From positions 62,001-126,000 of the forward strand of contig NZ_SRMQ01000001.1 in assembly GCF_004768785.1 (NCBI RefSeq): a DNA stretch of 64,000 nt, in the 5' to 3' direction. This DNA is from Caproiciproducens galactitolivorans (GTDB taxonomy: Bacteria; Bacillota; Clostridia; Oscillospirales; Acutalibacteraceae). Within the stretch, counting starts at the first letter, position 1; every line of letters starts with the position of its first letter. Shown here in pieces: positions 17,663 to 26,770 of this stretch. The notes under the pieces are model-generated. The model worked only from the letters and a program-made list of their open reading frames with translations, was not told where the DNA came from and did no database searches. A program made the translations under genes and the position numbers.

Positions 17663-17700
17663 AAAACCGGTGCGGTACGGCCGTGCCGGTTTTCTTTTTC
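17663..17700 (+). terminator. Intrinsic terminator after rubrerythrin
   Basis: AAAACCGG (17663-17670) and CCGGTTTT (17686-17693) with an inner imperfect stem, then CTTTTTC. Confidence 0.8.
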
Positions 17701-17878
17701 AGTTTCGGGGCAGGATAGAAATGGGAAAAGTACTCGCCGAAAGGCTTGCCATTTTAAAAGGGAATGGGCTATACTAAGATTATGATGTTGCAGAATATGA
17801 AGTGGTTGAATCAGCAAGAACAGTCTGCTTGCTGCTGTATGTTTCTCAGTAAGCTTTGGTGACCGCTTTGGAGGATCT

Positions 17879-19141
17879 ATGGAATATTATGATATTGGAA
17901 TTATTGGTGGCGGCGCGGCCGGGCTGATGGCTGCGGTCTGCGCGGCGCAGGAATGCAGAAAAAACCGGATACCAGCAAGGATTGCCGTACTGGAAGCGAA
18001 TCCGCGCGTCGGCAAAAAGCTGCTTGCAACCGGCAATGGGCGCTGTAACCTGACAAACCGCAATCTTTCCGCCGAGCATTACCACGGGGACACAGACCTT
18101 GCAATGCCGCTTTTCAAGAAGTATACGACGCAGAGAATTATCGATCAGTTTTCCTCGCTCGGCCTGCTGTGCAGGGAACGGGAGGAAGGGCGTATTTATC
18201 CGAATAATTTACAGGCTTCCGCCGTATTGGATATCCTGCGCTTTCAGCTTGAAATCCTTGGCGTGAAAAGCCTTACGGATTTTCACGCCGCTACTGTGAA
18301 AAAATCGGGAGCGACTTTTACGGTTCATTCCCAGTCCGGTGCCGTTTCTGCAAAGCGCCTGATTTTTGCCTGCGGGGGAAAGGCGTATCCGCAGTTTGGC
18401 TCCAACGGAAGCGGTTATCCAATCCTGAAATCATTGGGACACAGCCTAACCGAGTTGTTCCCCGCCTTGGTACAGGTAAAAACTGATCCCGCCCGCGCAA
18501 AGCCCTTAAAGGGCGCAAGGAGCGCGGTTTGCGCAACGCTCCTCGCCGGGGGAAAGCCCGTAAAAACCGTTTGCGGAGAAGTGCAGTTTACGGAAAACGG
18601 GCTTTCCGGCATTTGCATTTTTGAACTGTCCCGTTTGGTGGGAGAACTGAAAGCGGCAAAAAAACTTGAAATCGCCCTGGATCTTCTTCCGGATTATACA
18701 GAGGAAGAGGTATTCGCAATGCTGAAAGCGCTGCGGGAAACCCTCGGTCTGATGCCGGCTGAGGAACTTCTGGGCGGCTGTGTGAACAAGCTTGTCGGCC
18801 GTGGGGTGATTCGGGCGGCTTTGCGTCGTATCCCCCGTCAGGCGAATGAATATTGCACAGACGACTTAAAAGCGATTGCAAAAACCGTGAAAGACTTCCG
18901 GTTTGAAGTGACCGGAACGCTTTCGTGGAAGGACGCGCAGGTAACCGCTGGCGGGGTGCCGCTAAAGGAAGTGGACGAAAACCTTCAGTCCAGGTTCTGC
19001 CCCGGTCTTTATCTTGCGGGCGAGCTGTTAAATATTGACGGCGACTGCGGCGGCTTTAACCTGCATTGGGCTTGGAGCACCGGCATGGCGGCGGGAACCG
19101 CCTGCGCTTTATCATTACGGAAAAATAAGGGTGGGACATGA
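17879..19141 (+). CDS. BaiN/HI0933-family flavoprotein
   Basis: 420 residues. N-terminal FAD motif GIIGGGAAGLMAA (7-19), the family signature LLATGNGRCNLTN, central GGKAYPQFGSNGSGY, and C-terminal LYLAGELLNIDGDCGGFNLHWAWSTG, all diagnostic of the HI0933/YhiN flavoprotein family. Members include the bile-acid enzyme BaiN; the physiological substrate of this one is unknown. Cytosolic. Its stop overlaps the next start by 4 bases (ATGA), so translation is coupled. Confidence 0.9.
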   Translation: MEYYDIGIIGGGAAGLMAAVCAAQECRKNRIPARIAVLEANPRVGKKLLATGNGRCNLTNRNLSAEHYHGDTDLAMPLFKKYTTQRIIDQFSSLGLLCREREEGRIYPNNLQASAVLDILRFQLEILGVKSLTDFHAATVKKSGATFTVHSQSGAVSAKRLIFACGGKAYPQFGSNGSGYPILKSLGHSLTELFPALVQVKTDPARAKPLKGARSAVCATLLAGGKPVKTVCGEVQFTENGLSGICIFELSRLVGELKAAKKLEIALDLLPDYTEEEVFAMLKALRETLGLMPAEELLGGCVNKLVGRGVIRAALRRIPRQANEYCTDDLKAIAKTVKDFRFEVTGTLSWKDAQVTAGGVPLKEVDENLQSRFCPGLYLAGELLNIDGDCGGFNLHWAWSTGMAAGTACALSLRKNKGGT

Positions 19142-20721
19142 TTCGAATATCGGAAATTCATTTAAAACTGGATGGCAGCGAGGAAGATTTAAAAAAGCAG
19201 GCGGCGGCCCGTTTGAAGGTTGCCCCCGAAAAGATCAAATCCTTAAAGTTGTATAAAAAATCAATCGACGCGCGTAGGAAAGACGACGTTCATTTTATCT
19301 GTACGGTTGAGGTGGACTGCGATTTGAAGTTTCTGCCGAAGGACCCCAAAATAACGAAGGTCGAGCCGTATCGTTATCAGCTTCCTGCGGGGAAGCCGCG
19401 CACCTTGCGGCCCGTGGTTGTCGGTTTCGGCCCTGCAGGCCTTTTTGCCGCGTTGATTTTGGCACAGGCAGGGTGGCGCCCGATCGTTTTTGAGCGCGGG
19501 AGCGCAGTTGAAAAGCGAAAGGAAGAAGTTGAACACTTTTGGAAAACGGGAAAACTGAATCCCGGCTGTAACGTCCAGTTCGGCGAAGGTGGGGCGGGCA
19601 CTTTTTCAGATGGGAAACTGAATACCGGCACAAAGGATCCCCGTTCCCGCAAGGTTCTGGAGGAATTCGCCGCAGCCGGCGCGCCGCCGGAAATTTTGTA
19701 TATGGCAAAGCCCCATATCGGGACGGACCGGCTGCCGGCTGCGGTAAAGGCAATCCGCGAAAAGATTCTTTCCCTTGGCGGGGAAGTCCACTTTGATACC
19801 GTCTTAAAAAAGATCATTCTGAAAAAAGGAAAAGTGACAGGCGTGGAGGTGCAGCCGCAGGACGGCTCGTCCTTCACCTTGGATGCCGACCGGCTGATTC
19901 TCGCGGTGGGGCACAGCGCGCGGGACACCTTTGAAATGCTGTATTCCCTCGGCATACCGATGGAGCAGAAACCGTTTTCCGTCGGCGCCCGGATCGAGCA
20001 TCCGCAAAGATTGATCGACCATGCGCAGTACGGAAAATTTGCCGGCCGCCCGAACCTCGGCGCGGCTGACTACAAGCTGGCGGTGCATTTGGAAAACGGC
20101 AGGGGTGTTTATACCTTTTGCATGTGCCCGGGCGGCAGCGTTGTCGCCGCGGCAAGTGAACCGGGGCGCCTTGTTACGAATGGAATGAGCATTTTTGCGC
20201 GCGATGGAGAAAACGCGAACGCGGCGTTGCTGGTCGGTGTTGGCCCGCAGGATTTCGGCGATGACCACCCGCTCGCCGGTATGACGTTCCAGCGCAGGCT
20301 GGAAGCGGCAGCTTTCCGTCTCGGTGGAGAAAATTATCATGCTCCGGCGCAGCGTGTGGAGGATTTTTTAAAGAGGGTTCCTACCAAAGCTCTGGGGGAT
20401 GTAAAGCCAACCTATCGCCCCGGCGTTACGTTGTGCAGCTTGGACGACTGCCTGCCGGATTTTATCACTAATTCCATGCGGCAGGGGATTCTACAGATGA
20501 ACCGGAAGCTGAAGGGTTTTTCTTTTCCGGACGCATTGTTAACCGCCGTTGAAACCCGAAGCTCCTCTCCGGTGCGCATGCTGCGCACAGAGAAGTTCCA
20601 ATCGCCATTGGCGGAGGGGCTTTTTCCATGCGGCGAAGGCGCGGGTTACGCGGGCGGCATTATTTCCGCCGCGGTGGATGGAATCAAATGCGCAGAGCAG
20701 GTTATTCTGGGGGTTCAATAG
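19138..20721 (+). CDS. FAD-dependent oxidoreductase (COG2509-type)
   Basis: 527 residues. An N-terminal alpha/beta segment of about 90 residues precedes the FAD motif VVVGFGPAGLFAALILAQAG (about 98-117). Then come FGEGGAGTFSDGKLNTG and, near the C-terminus, LFPCGEGAGYAGGIISAAVDG. This is the long uncharacterised FAD-dependent dehydrogenase family common in Firmicutes. The first gene's stop overlaps its ATG by four bases. Confidence 0.88.
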   Translation: MIRISEIHLKLDGSEEDLKKQAAARLKVAPEKIKSLKLYKKSIDARRKDDVHFICTVEVDCDLKFLPKDPKITKVEPYRYQLPAGKPRTLRPVVVGFGPAGLFAALILAQAGWRPIVFERGSAVEKRKEEVEHFWKTGKLNPGCNVQFGEGGAGTFSDGKLNTGTKDPRSRKVLEEFAAAGAPPEILYMAKPHIGTDRLPAAVKAIREKILSLGGEVHFDTVLKKIILKKGKVTGVEVQPQDGSSFTLDADRLILAVGHSARDTFEMLYSLGIPMEQKPFSVGARIEHPQRLIDHAQYGKFAGRPNLGAADYKLAVHLENGRGVYTFCMCPGGSVVAAASEPGRLVTNGMSIFARDGENANAALLVGVGPQDFGDDHPLAGMTFQRRLEAAAFRLGGENYHAPAQRVEDFLKRVPTKALGDVKPTYRPGVTLCSLDDCLPDFITNSMRQGILQMNRKLKGFSFPDALLTAVETRSSSPVRMLRTEKFQSPLAEGLFPCGEGAGYAGGIISAAVDGIKCAEQVILGVQ

Positions 20722-20760
20722 AAAACGGGTGTCCCGCAGCTTGCGGGGCACCCGTTTTTT
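20722..20760. terminator. Terminator between flavoprotein operon and speE
   Basis: Stem 20722-20737 with 20743-20758 (one G-U pair), A-tract on one side and T-tract on the other. It serves both convergent units. Confidence 0.88.
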
Positions 20761-20769
20761 AAATTCTCG

Positions 20770-21636
20770 CTACTCTGTGGCATCGGTTAGCATATCCCGG
20801 ATGTAATTCGGAATTGCAAAGCTGCCGACATGAACGTCTGTGTTGTAGTACCGGGTTTTTAGCCCAAGCGCTTTCCATTTTGTGGACTGTAAATCGGAAA
20901 CCGGATCCAGCCCCTTGGAGGCAAAGCCGAACACCCAGTTCCCGGATGGATAAGAAGGAATCTGTGCCTGATAAATCCGGCAGACCGGAAAAATTTCCCG
21001 CATGCGTTGATACGCCCGTTTCATGAATTTGGAATAATCCGCGTAATACGCGCATTCCTGCTGATTTACCAGAATGCCGTTCTCCTTCAGCGCGTTGCAG
21101 CAGCTTCCGTAAAATTCTTTGGTAAACAGCCCTTCGCCCGGGCCGGACGGATCAGTAGAATCCACTAGAATCAGGTCGTATTCCTTTTCCTTTTCGCGGA
21201 TAAACTTTAACCCGTCTTCAAAAGAAAAGGAAACGCGGGGGTCGGAAAGGTTTTGGGATATCCGGGGGAAATACTTGCGGCTGACCTCCAGAACGCGCTC
21301 GTCCAATTCCGCCAGATCAATCCTTTCAATCGAACGGTACTGGGTCAGCTCCCGGACGGTACCGCCGTCGCCGCCGCCGATCACCAAAACGTTTTTTATG
21401 TTGGGATTTACCGCCATCGGCACGTGCACGATCATTTCGTGGTAAATAAATTCGTCCTTTTCCGTCAGCATGATTTGGCCGTCAAGAGTTAGAAGACGCC
21501 CGAATTCATCCGATTCAAACACGTCGATGCGCTGATATCTGCTTTGCTCGGAATGAATCTGTTTTTCCACCCGGATGGAAAAACGGACGTCCTTTGTATG
21601 TTCTTCCGTAAACCATAAGTCCATATCTTTACACAT
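20770..21636 (-). CDS. speE: Spermidine synthase (polyamine aminopropyltransferase)
   Basis: 288 residues. Transfers the aminopropyl group from decarboxylated S-adenosylmethionine to a diamine. Motifs in order: LDGQIMLTEKDEFIYHEM, VIGGGDGGTVRE (dcAdoMet binding), DLAELDERVLEVSRKYFP and LVDSTDPSGPGEGLFT with the catalytic Asp. The length is normal for bacterial SpeE. Its start overlaps the end of the decarboxylase gene by 8 bases. Last gene of the speD-decarboxylase-speE operon. Confidence 0.93.
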   Translation of the reverse strand: MCKDMDLWFTEEHTKDVRFSIRVEKQIHSEQSRYQRIDVFESDEFGRLLTLDGQIMLTEKDEFIYHEMIVHVPMAVNPNIKNVLVIGGGDGGTVRELTQYRSIERIDLAELDERVLEVSRKYFPRISQNLSDPRVSFSFEDGLKFIREKEKEYDLILVDSTDPSGPGEGLFTKEFYGSCCNALKENGILVNQQECAYYADYSKFMKRAYQRMREIFPVCRIYQAQIPSYPSGNWVFGFASKGLDPVSDLQSTKWKALGLKTRYYNTDVHVGSFAIPNYIRDMLTDATE

Positions 21637-23080
21637 CCACTACTTTTAGATTTTCAATCGTGATGTCTTCCGTTCCCGACAGAAAGCATCCCTTCGCTTT
21701 TGCATAGAGAATATAATCGATGATTTCTTCCGTTATCCGCTCGCCCGGCGCCAGAATCGGGATTCCCGGAGGATAGCACATGACAAATTCGGCGCAGAGG
21801 CAGCCCGCCCCTGCTCGGATGGAAACCATCTTTTTCTCCGCATAGAACGCGTTCTGCGGGGTCATTTCCACCTGAGGGCTGATGTATTCGTGGTCGAACA
21901 TTCCGGATGGGTCCTTTGCATACCGGCGCTTGATTTCCGCCAGCGCGGCGACCAGCCGTTCAATCGTAAATTCGCTGTCGCCGGGGGAAATAATCGCAAG
22001 GATATTGCCTATGTCGCCGAATTCAATCTGAATGCCGTATTCATCGCGAAGGATATCGTACACTTCAATGCCGGCAAGGCCGATATCCCTTGTAAAAACG
22101 GAAAGCTTTGTGGTGTCGAAGTCATAAACCGCTTTGCCGTCGCAGAGTTCGGTGGAAAACGCATAGTATCCCCCGATTTTGTTAATTTCTTCCCGCGCGT
22201 ACTGCGCAAGGGAAACGACCTTTCGGAACATGGCTTTCCCGTCCAAAGCAAGATTGCTGCGTGCAATATCCAATGAGGTCAGCAGAAGGTAGGATCCGCT
22301 TGTTGTCTGCGTCAGATTGATCGTCTGGCGGACACAGCCGGGATTCATCCTCTTCCCCGTTAACAGAAGGGAGCTCTGTGTAAGCGAGCCGCCGGTTTTA
22401 TGCATGCTGACAGCCGCCATGTCCGCGCCGCAGGACATGGCGGAAGGGGGAAGACCTTCGCCGAAATAGAAATGGGTTCCGTGCGCTTCGTCCGCAAGCA
22501 CTAGCATATTGTGCGAATGCGCCAGCTCCGTAATGGATTTTAAATCGGAGCAGATCCCGTAATAGGTCGGATTATTTACCAGAACCGCTTTGGCGTCCGG
22601 ATTTTGTGAGGCCGCTGCTTTTACATCCTCGAGTGTCATTCCAAGAGGAATGCCGAGCCGGGCGTTTACGCCCGGATTCACATAGACGGGCTGTGCACCG
22701 CATAAAATCAGCGCGTGGATTGCGCTAATGTGCACGTTGCGGGGAAGGATGATTTTGTCGCCCCGTTTGCAGGTCGCCAGAATCATCGACTGTACGGCCG
22801 CCGTTGTTCCGTTTACGATGAAAAAGGCGTTTGCGGCGCGGAATGCATCTGCCGCCAGTTCTTCCGCTTCCTTAATAACGGAAACCGGATGGCAGAGATT
22901 GTCCAGCGGCTTCATGGAATTTACGTCCACCGAAAGGCATTGTTCCCCTAAAAACTGGGTCAGCCGGGGGTTGCCGCGCCCCTGCTTATGGCCCGGCACG
23001 TCAAACGGGACAATACGATCCATACGGTATTTATTGAGGGCCGTCAAAATCGGCGTTTTTTGCTGAGACAGATGATTCAT
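21629..23080 (-). CDS. speA: AAT-fold Arg/Lys/Orn decarboxylase
   Basis: 483 residues, PLP enzyme of the bacillary SpeA/YaaO group. Motifs: FDVPGHKQGRG at the N-terminus, NGTTAAVQSMI, ADEAHGTHFYFGEGLP, and the PLP-lysine segment SMHKTGGSLTQSSLL. The family includes arginine, lysine and ornithine decarboxylases and substrate cannot be assigned reliably by eye. Lying between speD and speE it should supply the amine acceptor (agmatine if arginine is the substrate). ATG 23080, 14 bases after speD. Confidence 0.88.
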   Translation of the reverse strand: MNHLSQQKTPILTALNKYRMDRIVPFDVPGHKQGRGNPRLTQFLGEQCLSVDVNSMKPLDNLCHPVSVIKEAEELAADAFRAANAFFIVNGTTAAVQSMILATCKRGDKIILPRNVHISAIHALILCGAQPVYVNPGVNARLGIPLGMTLEDVKAAASQNPDAKAVLVNNPTYYGICSDLKSITELAHSHNMLVLADEAHGTHFYFGEGLPPSAMSCGADMAAVSMHKTGGSLTQSSLLLTGKRMNPGCVRQTINLTQTTSGSYLLLTSLDIARSNLALDGKAMFRKVVSLAQYAREEINKIGGYYAFSTELCDGKAVYDFDTTKLSVFTRDIGLAGIEVYDILRDEYGIQIEFGDIGNILAIISPGDSEFTIERLVAALAEIKRRYAKDPSGMFDHEYISPQVEMTPQNAFYAEKKMVSIRAGAGCLCAEFVMCYPPGIPILAPGERITEEIIDYILYAKAKGCFLSGTEDITIENLKVVDV

Positions 23081-23094
23081 TTTTCCTCACCCTC

Positions 23095-23913
23095 TCAGTA
23101 AACATTGGTGCCGCTGAAAATTTCAATCATTTCGCGCCGCAGGCTGTCGGTTATGGTCAGCCGCTGCATGGGCGGCAGCTCATAGGAATCGGTATTGAAT
23201 AAATAATTCTGTAGAACGATTTCCTTAATCAGCATTTTTGTATGGAAAATATTCGCCTGATAGACGTTGATGTCGGTTGCGTCATATTTCTTTAAAGTTT
23301 CTTTATTTATATAATCCTGTATCGAGGTAATATCATGGTCAATAAATAATTTCTTGCCGTTCACATCCCGAGTGAAGCCACGCACGCGGTAATCAATGGT
23401 AATAATATCGGAATCAAAGCTGCCGATTAAATAGTCGAGCGCGTTTAAAGGTGATATTTTCCCACAGGTTGATACGTCAATATCCACGCGAAAAGTTGCA
23501 ATCGAGTTGTCGGGATGGTATTCCGGATAGGTATGCACGGTAACATGGCTCTTGTCCAGATGAGCGACTACCGTTTCGCGGCTGTCCTGCAAATCACAGA
23601 GGCTGTGGCTGCAGGATTTGTCGATCATGTGCCTTGGAATGGCTTCTTCCGAAATTAGAAGTGTAACGGAAGCGCCCTGCGGGTCATAATCCTGTTTGGA
23701 AATGTTTAGGACATGCGCACCTATGATATCGGTCACATCGCATAAGATTTTCGTTAATCTTTCCGAATTGTATTGCTCGTCAATATAAGCAATATAGTCC
23801 TTTTGCTCTCTCTCACTTTTTGCATAGCACACATCGTAGATGTTGAAGCTAAGTGTTTTTGTGAGGTTGTTAAAGCCGTATAAAGCCAGCTTTTTTTCCA
23901 ACCCTAACACCAC
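23095..23913 (-). CDS. speD: S-adenosylmethionine decarboxylase proenzyme (class 1A, E. coli-type)
   Basis: 272 residues. A pyruvoyl enzyme that self-cleaves before the Ser in [13 protein letters not shown] (about residue 119); the His and the following [23 protein letters not shown] belong to the active site. The length and this motif mark the long E. coli-type enzyme rather than the short B. subtilis type. The start is GTG (23913 or the next codon at 23910), with AGGAAAGG upstream. First gene of the operon. Confidence 0.92.
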   Translation of the reverse strand: MVLGLEKKLALYGFNNLTKTLSFNIYDVCYAKSEREQKDYIAYIDEQYNSERLTKILCDVTDIIGAHVLNISKQDYDPQGASVTLLISEEAIPRHMIDKSCSHSLCDLQDSRETVVAHLDKSHVTVHTYPEYHPDNSIATFRVDIDVSTCGKISPLNALDYLIGSFDSDIITIDYRVRGFTRDVNGKKLFIDHDITSIQDYINKETLKKYDATDINVYQANIFHTKMLIKEIVLQNYLFNTDSYELPPMQRLTITDSLRREMIEIFSGTNVY

Positions 23914-24009
23914 AACCTTTCCTATTGAAATTTTTTCAAAGAAAAGCCAAACGATCTTCCTGCGATGTAAGATTGGCGGAAGCTGTTCGGCTGAAACGGA
24001 ATTTTACAC

Positions 24010-24038
24010 AGTATAGCATATCCTCTTTCATATATCAA
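24010..24038 (-). promoter_or_regulatory. Promoter of the polyamine operon
   Basis: Minus strand TTGATA (24033-24038), 17-bp spacer, TATACT (24010-24015). It leaves a leader of about 90 nt before speD that may hold control. I recognise no known riboswitch in it. Confidence 0.6.
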
Positions 24039-24090
24039 TAATTCTTATAAATATAATAATAGGTAATTTTTAACAAATAAATACAGTAGT

Positions 24091-24124
24091 AAAAAAAGCC
24101 GCATGAACACAGGACTCATGCGGC
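24091..24124 (-). terminator. Terminator of dnaD-dnaC operon
   Basis: GCCGCATGA (24098-24106) with TCATGCGGC (24116-24124), followed on the minus strand by seven T. Confidence 0.85.
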
Positions 24125-24163
24125 TTTCCATGTATTTGGATATGGGTTAATAAGTGGCGTTGC

Positions 24164-25159
24164 TTATGTTTGGTTTCTTAGGCGTTTCTGGAGCCGGTTG
24201 TCTTTCCCGCAGAACAGCACGCGGACGTAATCGCCCATAATCCGGGAGGCGAAACGTTCTGTGTACCGTTCCTGAAGCTCCTGCAGGGATAGATTGGTAC
24301 TGATAATGGTTGGTTTCTGCGTCATTAATCTTGTGTTTACGATATTATAAATTTCTGCGCAGGAAAACGCGCTGCGGAATTCCGTCCCCAGATCGTCCAG
24401 AATCAGCAGGTCGCATTCCAGAAGGAGCCTGTCGGTATCCCCCTGTGCATCGCGGCCGAAATGTTCGTGTTCCAGCTGGGTGATGATGTTGTTAACGGAA
24501 CAGTATACAACGCCGAAGCCTTTTTTGATCGCTGTATTGGCAATTGCTAGCGACATATGGGTCTTGCCGAGCCCCGTACCACCCTGCATAATCAGGCTGG
24601 GGGAGGAGAGCGAAAAATTGCGGGCGTAATTCTGGCAGTTGTAAAAAACCTTTTCCATAATTCTGCGCGGGGACTCCCTGCCGTTTTCCGCAATGTCGGG
24701 GTAATAATCGAGCGAAAAGCTCTCAAAAGTGGAAAGGGAAAGCGGCGTCAGCTTGTTCAGATTTTCGTAAGCCTGCGCCCGAAGAAGCTTTTTCATGCAG
24801 GAACACATCCTGCCGTCAATATAGCCGGTGTCGCTGCACTTTTTGCAAACATAGGGCGGCTCCAGATAATCCGAGTTGTGCCCGGCGGATGCGAGCAGTT
24901 CGTTCATCTGGTTTTGCAGCATCTGATTTTCCTGCTTCAGCTTCGTTAATTGCTCCTTTGCGTTGCCGCCGCCGAAAATGGCGCGCGCCGCGGCAATGGC
25001 GGTTTTAGACAGTGCGGATTCGATTTTTTTTGCTTCCGGGTAACAACTGTAAAATATGGATTTGCGCTCGGCCGCGGCGTTTTCGGCCGTTTTACGGCGT
25101 TCTGCAAGAATCCTTTCCGCGCTTTCATAAATTTCCCTGCTGTAACCCAATGCAATCAC
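24164..25159 (-). CDS. DnaC/DnaI-like replicative helicase loader ATPase
   Basis: 331 residues. N-terminal helical part, a zinc-binding CKKCSDTGY...CSCM segment (about residues 103-120), then AAA+ with Walker A GGTGLGKTH and Walker B LLILDDLGTE, ending in the sensor region with an Arg finger candidate (ERFASRIMGD). It is expected to load DnaB-type helicase with DnaD. The start overlaps the end of the dnaD-like gene by four bases. Confidence 0.9.
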   Translation of the reverse strand: MIALGYSREIYESAERILAERRKTAENAAAERKSIFYSCYPEAKKIESALSKTAIAAARAIFGGGNAKEQLTKLKQENQMLQNQMNELLASAGHNSDYLEPPYVCKKCSDTGYIDGRMCSCMKKLLRAQAYENLNKLTPLSLSTFESFSLDYYPDIAENGRESPRRIMEKVFYNCQNYARNFSLSSPSLIMQGGTGLGKTHMSLAIANTAIKKGFGVVYCSVNNIITQLEHEHFGRDAQGDTDRLLLECDLLILDDLGTEFRSAFSCAEIYNIVNTRLMTQKPTIISTNLSLQELQERYTERFASRIMGDYVRVLFCGKDNRLQKRLRNQT

Positions 25160-26166
25160 TTCCTGTCAAAATTATCAAAAACGCCGGAGCGTTCGTATTC
25201 CTCAATATCATAGGTTGTTATCGGCTTCCTGCCGCCTTTGCGGGCCGCCGCACGCTCTTCCTTATCCTTCTGCGCCTGTTCCAGCGTGGAAATTCCTTCC
25301 TTGTGCCAGCGCTCCAGGATTTTATTCATATAGCTGGGACTGAATTTGCCGGTGTTGTCCACGCTGCGCTCATACGCCTCGTGGATCAGCGCGGTGTTGA
25401 ATTTCCATTCGTTAATCCAGACAGAGGCGAAAGCCTGCTCCTTCGAGGAAGGCGCGCGGTGCATAATCCCGATTGCCTGCTCCACCGCATGCCATGCTTT
25501 TTTGCTTTCATCCAGGCGGCGCAGCTTTTCCTCCGCTTTTTCATGGGTAAAGATTTCTTCGTCGGCCCAGTTCATGGCCACTTTTTCTATGTACCTAGAA
25601 TTGGCCTTGCCGATGCTGACAGCGTATTGCAGCAGCATGATAATCACGTCGCAGGGAAGGCCATAATGGTCGTGCAGCATTAACAGCATGGCGGAGTCGC
25701 CGTTGGAAATCAACCGTCCGAGAATCTGTTCGGCTTCCTGCATCAGGCAGGCAATTTCTTTGGACTCCGCGATTCGCTTTGCAACGAACGCGTTGTCGGG
25801 CTTCTGTGGGCGGGAAAGAATCCTTTTAGGCTTCTCCGGTGCCTGTGTCGGTTTCGCAGCCGGGGCCTCTTCTGCCGTTTTTGTGGTTTCCGCTTCTGAG
25901 GTTCCCCCGGCAGGAACGAATTCCCCGTCTTTTTCAGCGAACAGCCCGGTTTGCTGCCAGTAGAGCATCGCGTCGCTCACATCGGCCCGGTCAATGCCCA
26001 GCGCCTTTGCAATATCTGCGGCATCAAAGCGTTCCCCCGCATGCCGGAGTTCCCACAAAAGGACTTTCAACTGGACGGAACCCGCTAATTTAATATGTTT
26101 ATCAACAACGGAGCAGGGAACGGCAAAGATAGAGTTCCACTCTCCAAGATTAATAGAACAGCTCAT
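25156..26166 (-). CDS. DnaD-domain primosomal protein
   Basis: 336 residues from ATG 26166 (AAGGTG six bases upstream; the GTG at 26175 lies in that site). N-terminal winged-helix (residues 30-85, LKVLLWELRHAGERFDAADIAKALGI), an Ala/Pro/Lys linker (about 90-125), and two DnaD-like C-terminal helical domains, the second with the motif SYMNKILERWHKEGI. Works with the downstream DnaC-like ATPase in replication initiation/restart. Confidence 0.9.
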   Translation of the reverse strand: MSCSINLGEWNSIFAVPCSVVDKHIKLAGSVQLKVLLWELRHAGERFDAADIAKALGIDRADVSDAMLYWQQTGLFAEKDGEFVPAGGTSEAETTKTAEEAPAAKPTQAPEKPKRILSRPQKPDNAFVAKRIAESKEIACLMQEAEQILGRLISNGDSAMLLMLHDHYGLPCDVIIMLLQYAVSIGKANSRYIEKVAMNWADEEIFTHEKAEEKLRRLDESKKAWHAVEQAIGIMHRAPSSKEQAFASVWINEWKFNTALIHEAYERSVDNTGKFSPSYMNKILERWHKEGISTLEQAQKDKEERAAARKGGRKPITTYDIEEYERSGVFDNFDRK

Positions 26167-26203
26167 ACAGGTCACCTTTCAAAACGAGTAAATTCACTTT
26201 GTT

Positions 26204-26212
26204 ATTATAACA
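26204..26212 (-). promoter_or_regulatory. Extended -10 promoter for dnaD-dnaC
   Basis: Minus strand TGTTATAAT: extended -10 with TATAAT at 26204-26209. No good -35 at 17 bp. Confidence 0.5.
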
Positions 26213-26268
26213 TAAGCTTGTCAAATAAGGAATTGCTAAAAAAACACATTTGAATTAAAAAAAGAGGC

Positions 26269-26298
26269 TTGACAAAAGATCGTCTTTTGTCGTATAAT
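26269..26298 (+). promoter_or_regulatory. tRNA-Gly promoter with inverted repeat in the spacer
   Basis: TTGACA (26269-26274), 18-bp spacer, TATAAT (26293-26298). The spacer is filled by a perfect inverted repeat: GACAAAAGA (26271-26279), TCG, TCTTTTGTC (26283-26291). Confidence 0.8.
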
Positions 26299-26317
26299 AA
26301 CTCTCGCACCAAGCAAT

Positions 26318-26393
26318 GCGAACGTAGCTCATCTGGTAGAGCGCCACCTTGCCAAGGTGGAGGTAGCGAGTTCGAGCCTCGTCGTTCGCTCCA
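26318..26393 (+). tRNA. tRNA-Gly (anticodon GCC)
   Basis: 76 nt including encoded CCA. Acceptor stem GCGAACG with CGTTCGC, D-loop with GTAGAGC, anticodon arm CCACCTTGCCAAGGTGG giving GCC, T-arm GAGTTCGAGCCTC, discriminator T. A single-gene transcription unit with its own promoter and terminator. Confidence 0.97.
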
Positions 26394-26396
26394 GTT

Positions 26397-26431
26397 AAGG
26401 ACATACCTTCCAGTTAGGTATGTCCTTTTTT
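26397..26431 (+). terminator. Terminator of tRNA-Gly
   Basis: AAGGACATACCT with AGGTATGTCCTT and a T6 tail. Confidence 0.9.
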
Positions 26432-26770
26432 CATGCTTTGCTTGATGGATAAGACACGAAAATTCATTTTTCGGAATTTGCAACCTTATAGATGTTTTCA
26501 TTTTGAAACGCCATCTGTATCCAAGCCGGGACGCGCATGATTTGCAGTGGGTATCGTTGGCGAAAAGTTGGGCTATCAATTGAACCATCCATATAAAAAG
26601 TAACAAATCTTTCCTTAAAATGCAAAGCGCCGGTGTTTTACCGGCGTTTTTTCGAACAATTTTTTCTATTTAGCTTGTCTTATTCACAAACAGGATGTTT
26701 TATGCTATAATAAAAAAGTTTTGTGAAATTATTGTGAATGAATATAATTATTAAAGAGGTAATATCAATT
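26432..26770. other. Intergenic stretch between tRNA-Gly and typA
   Basis: No supported gene. A 42-codon frame on the minus strand (26464-26592) lacks a close ribosome site. A strong plus-strand terminator, CGCCGGT (26628-26634) with ACCGGCG (26640-26646) and T6, has no identifiable gene upstream, which suggests a remnant or small transcript. The typA promoter TTCACA (26683-26688), 17 bp, TATAAT (26706-26711) closes the region. Confidence 0.55.

Noticed and set aside
26205-26606. 133-codon minus-strand frame
   Set aside because: It runs antisense through the tRNA-Gly gene and both its promoter and terminator; no family features.
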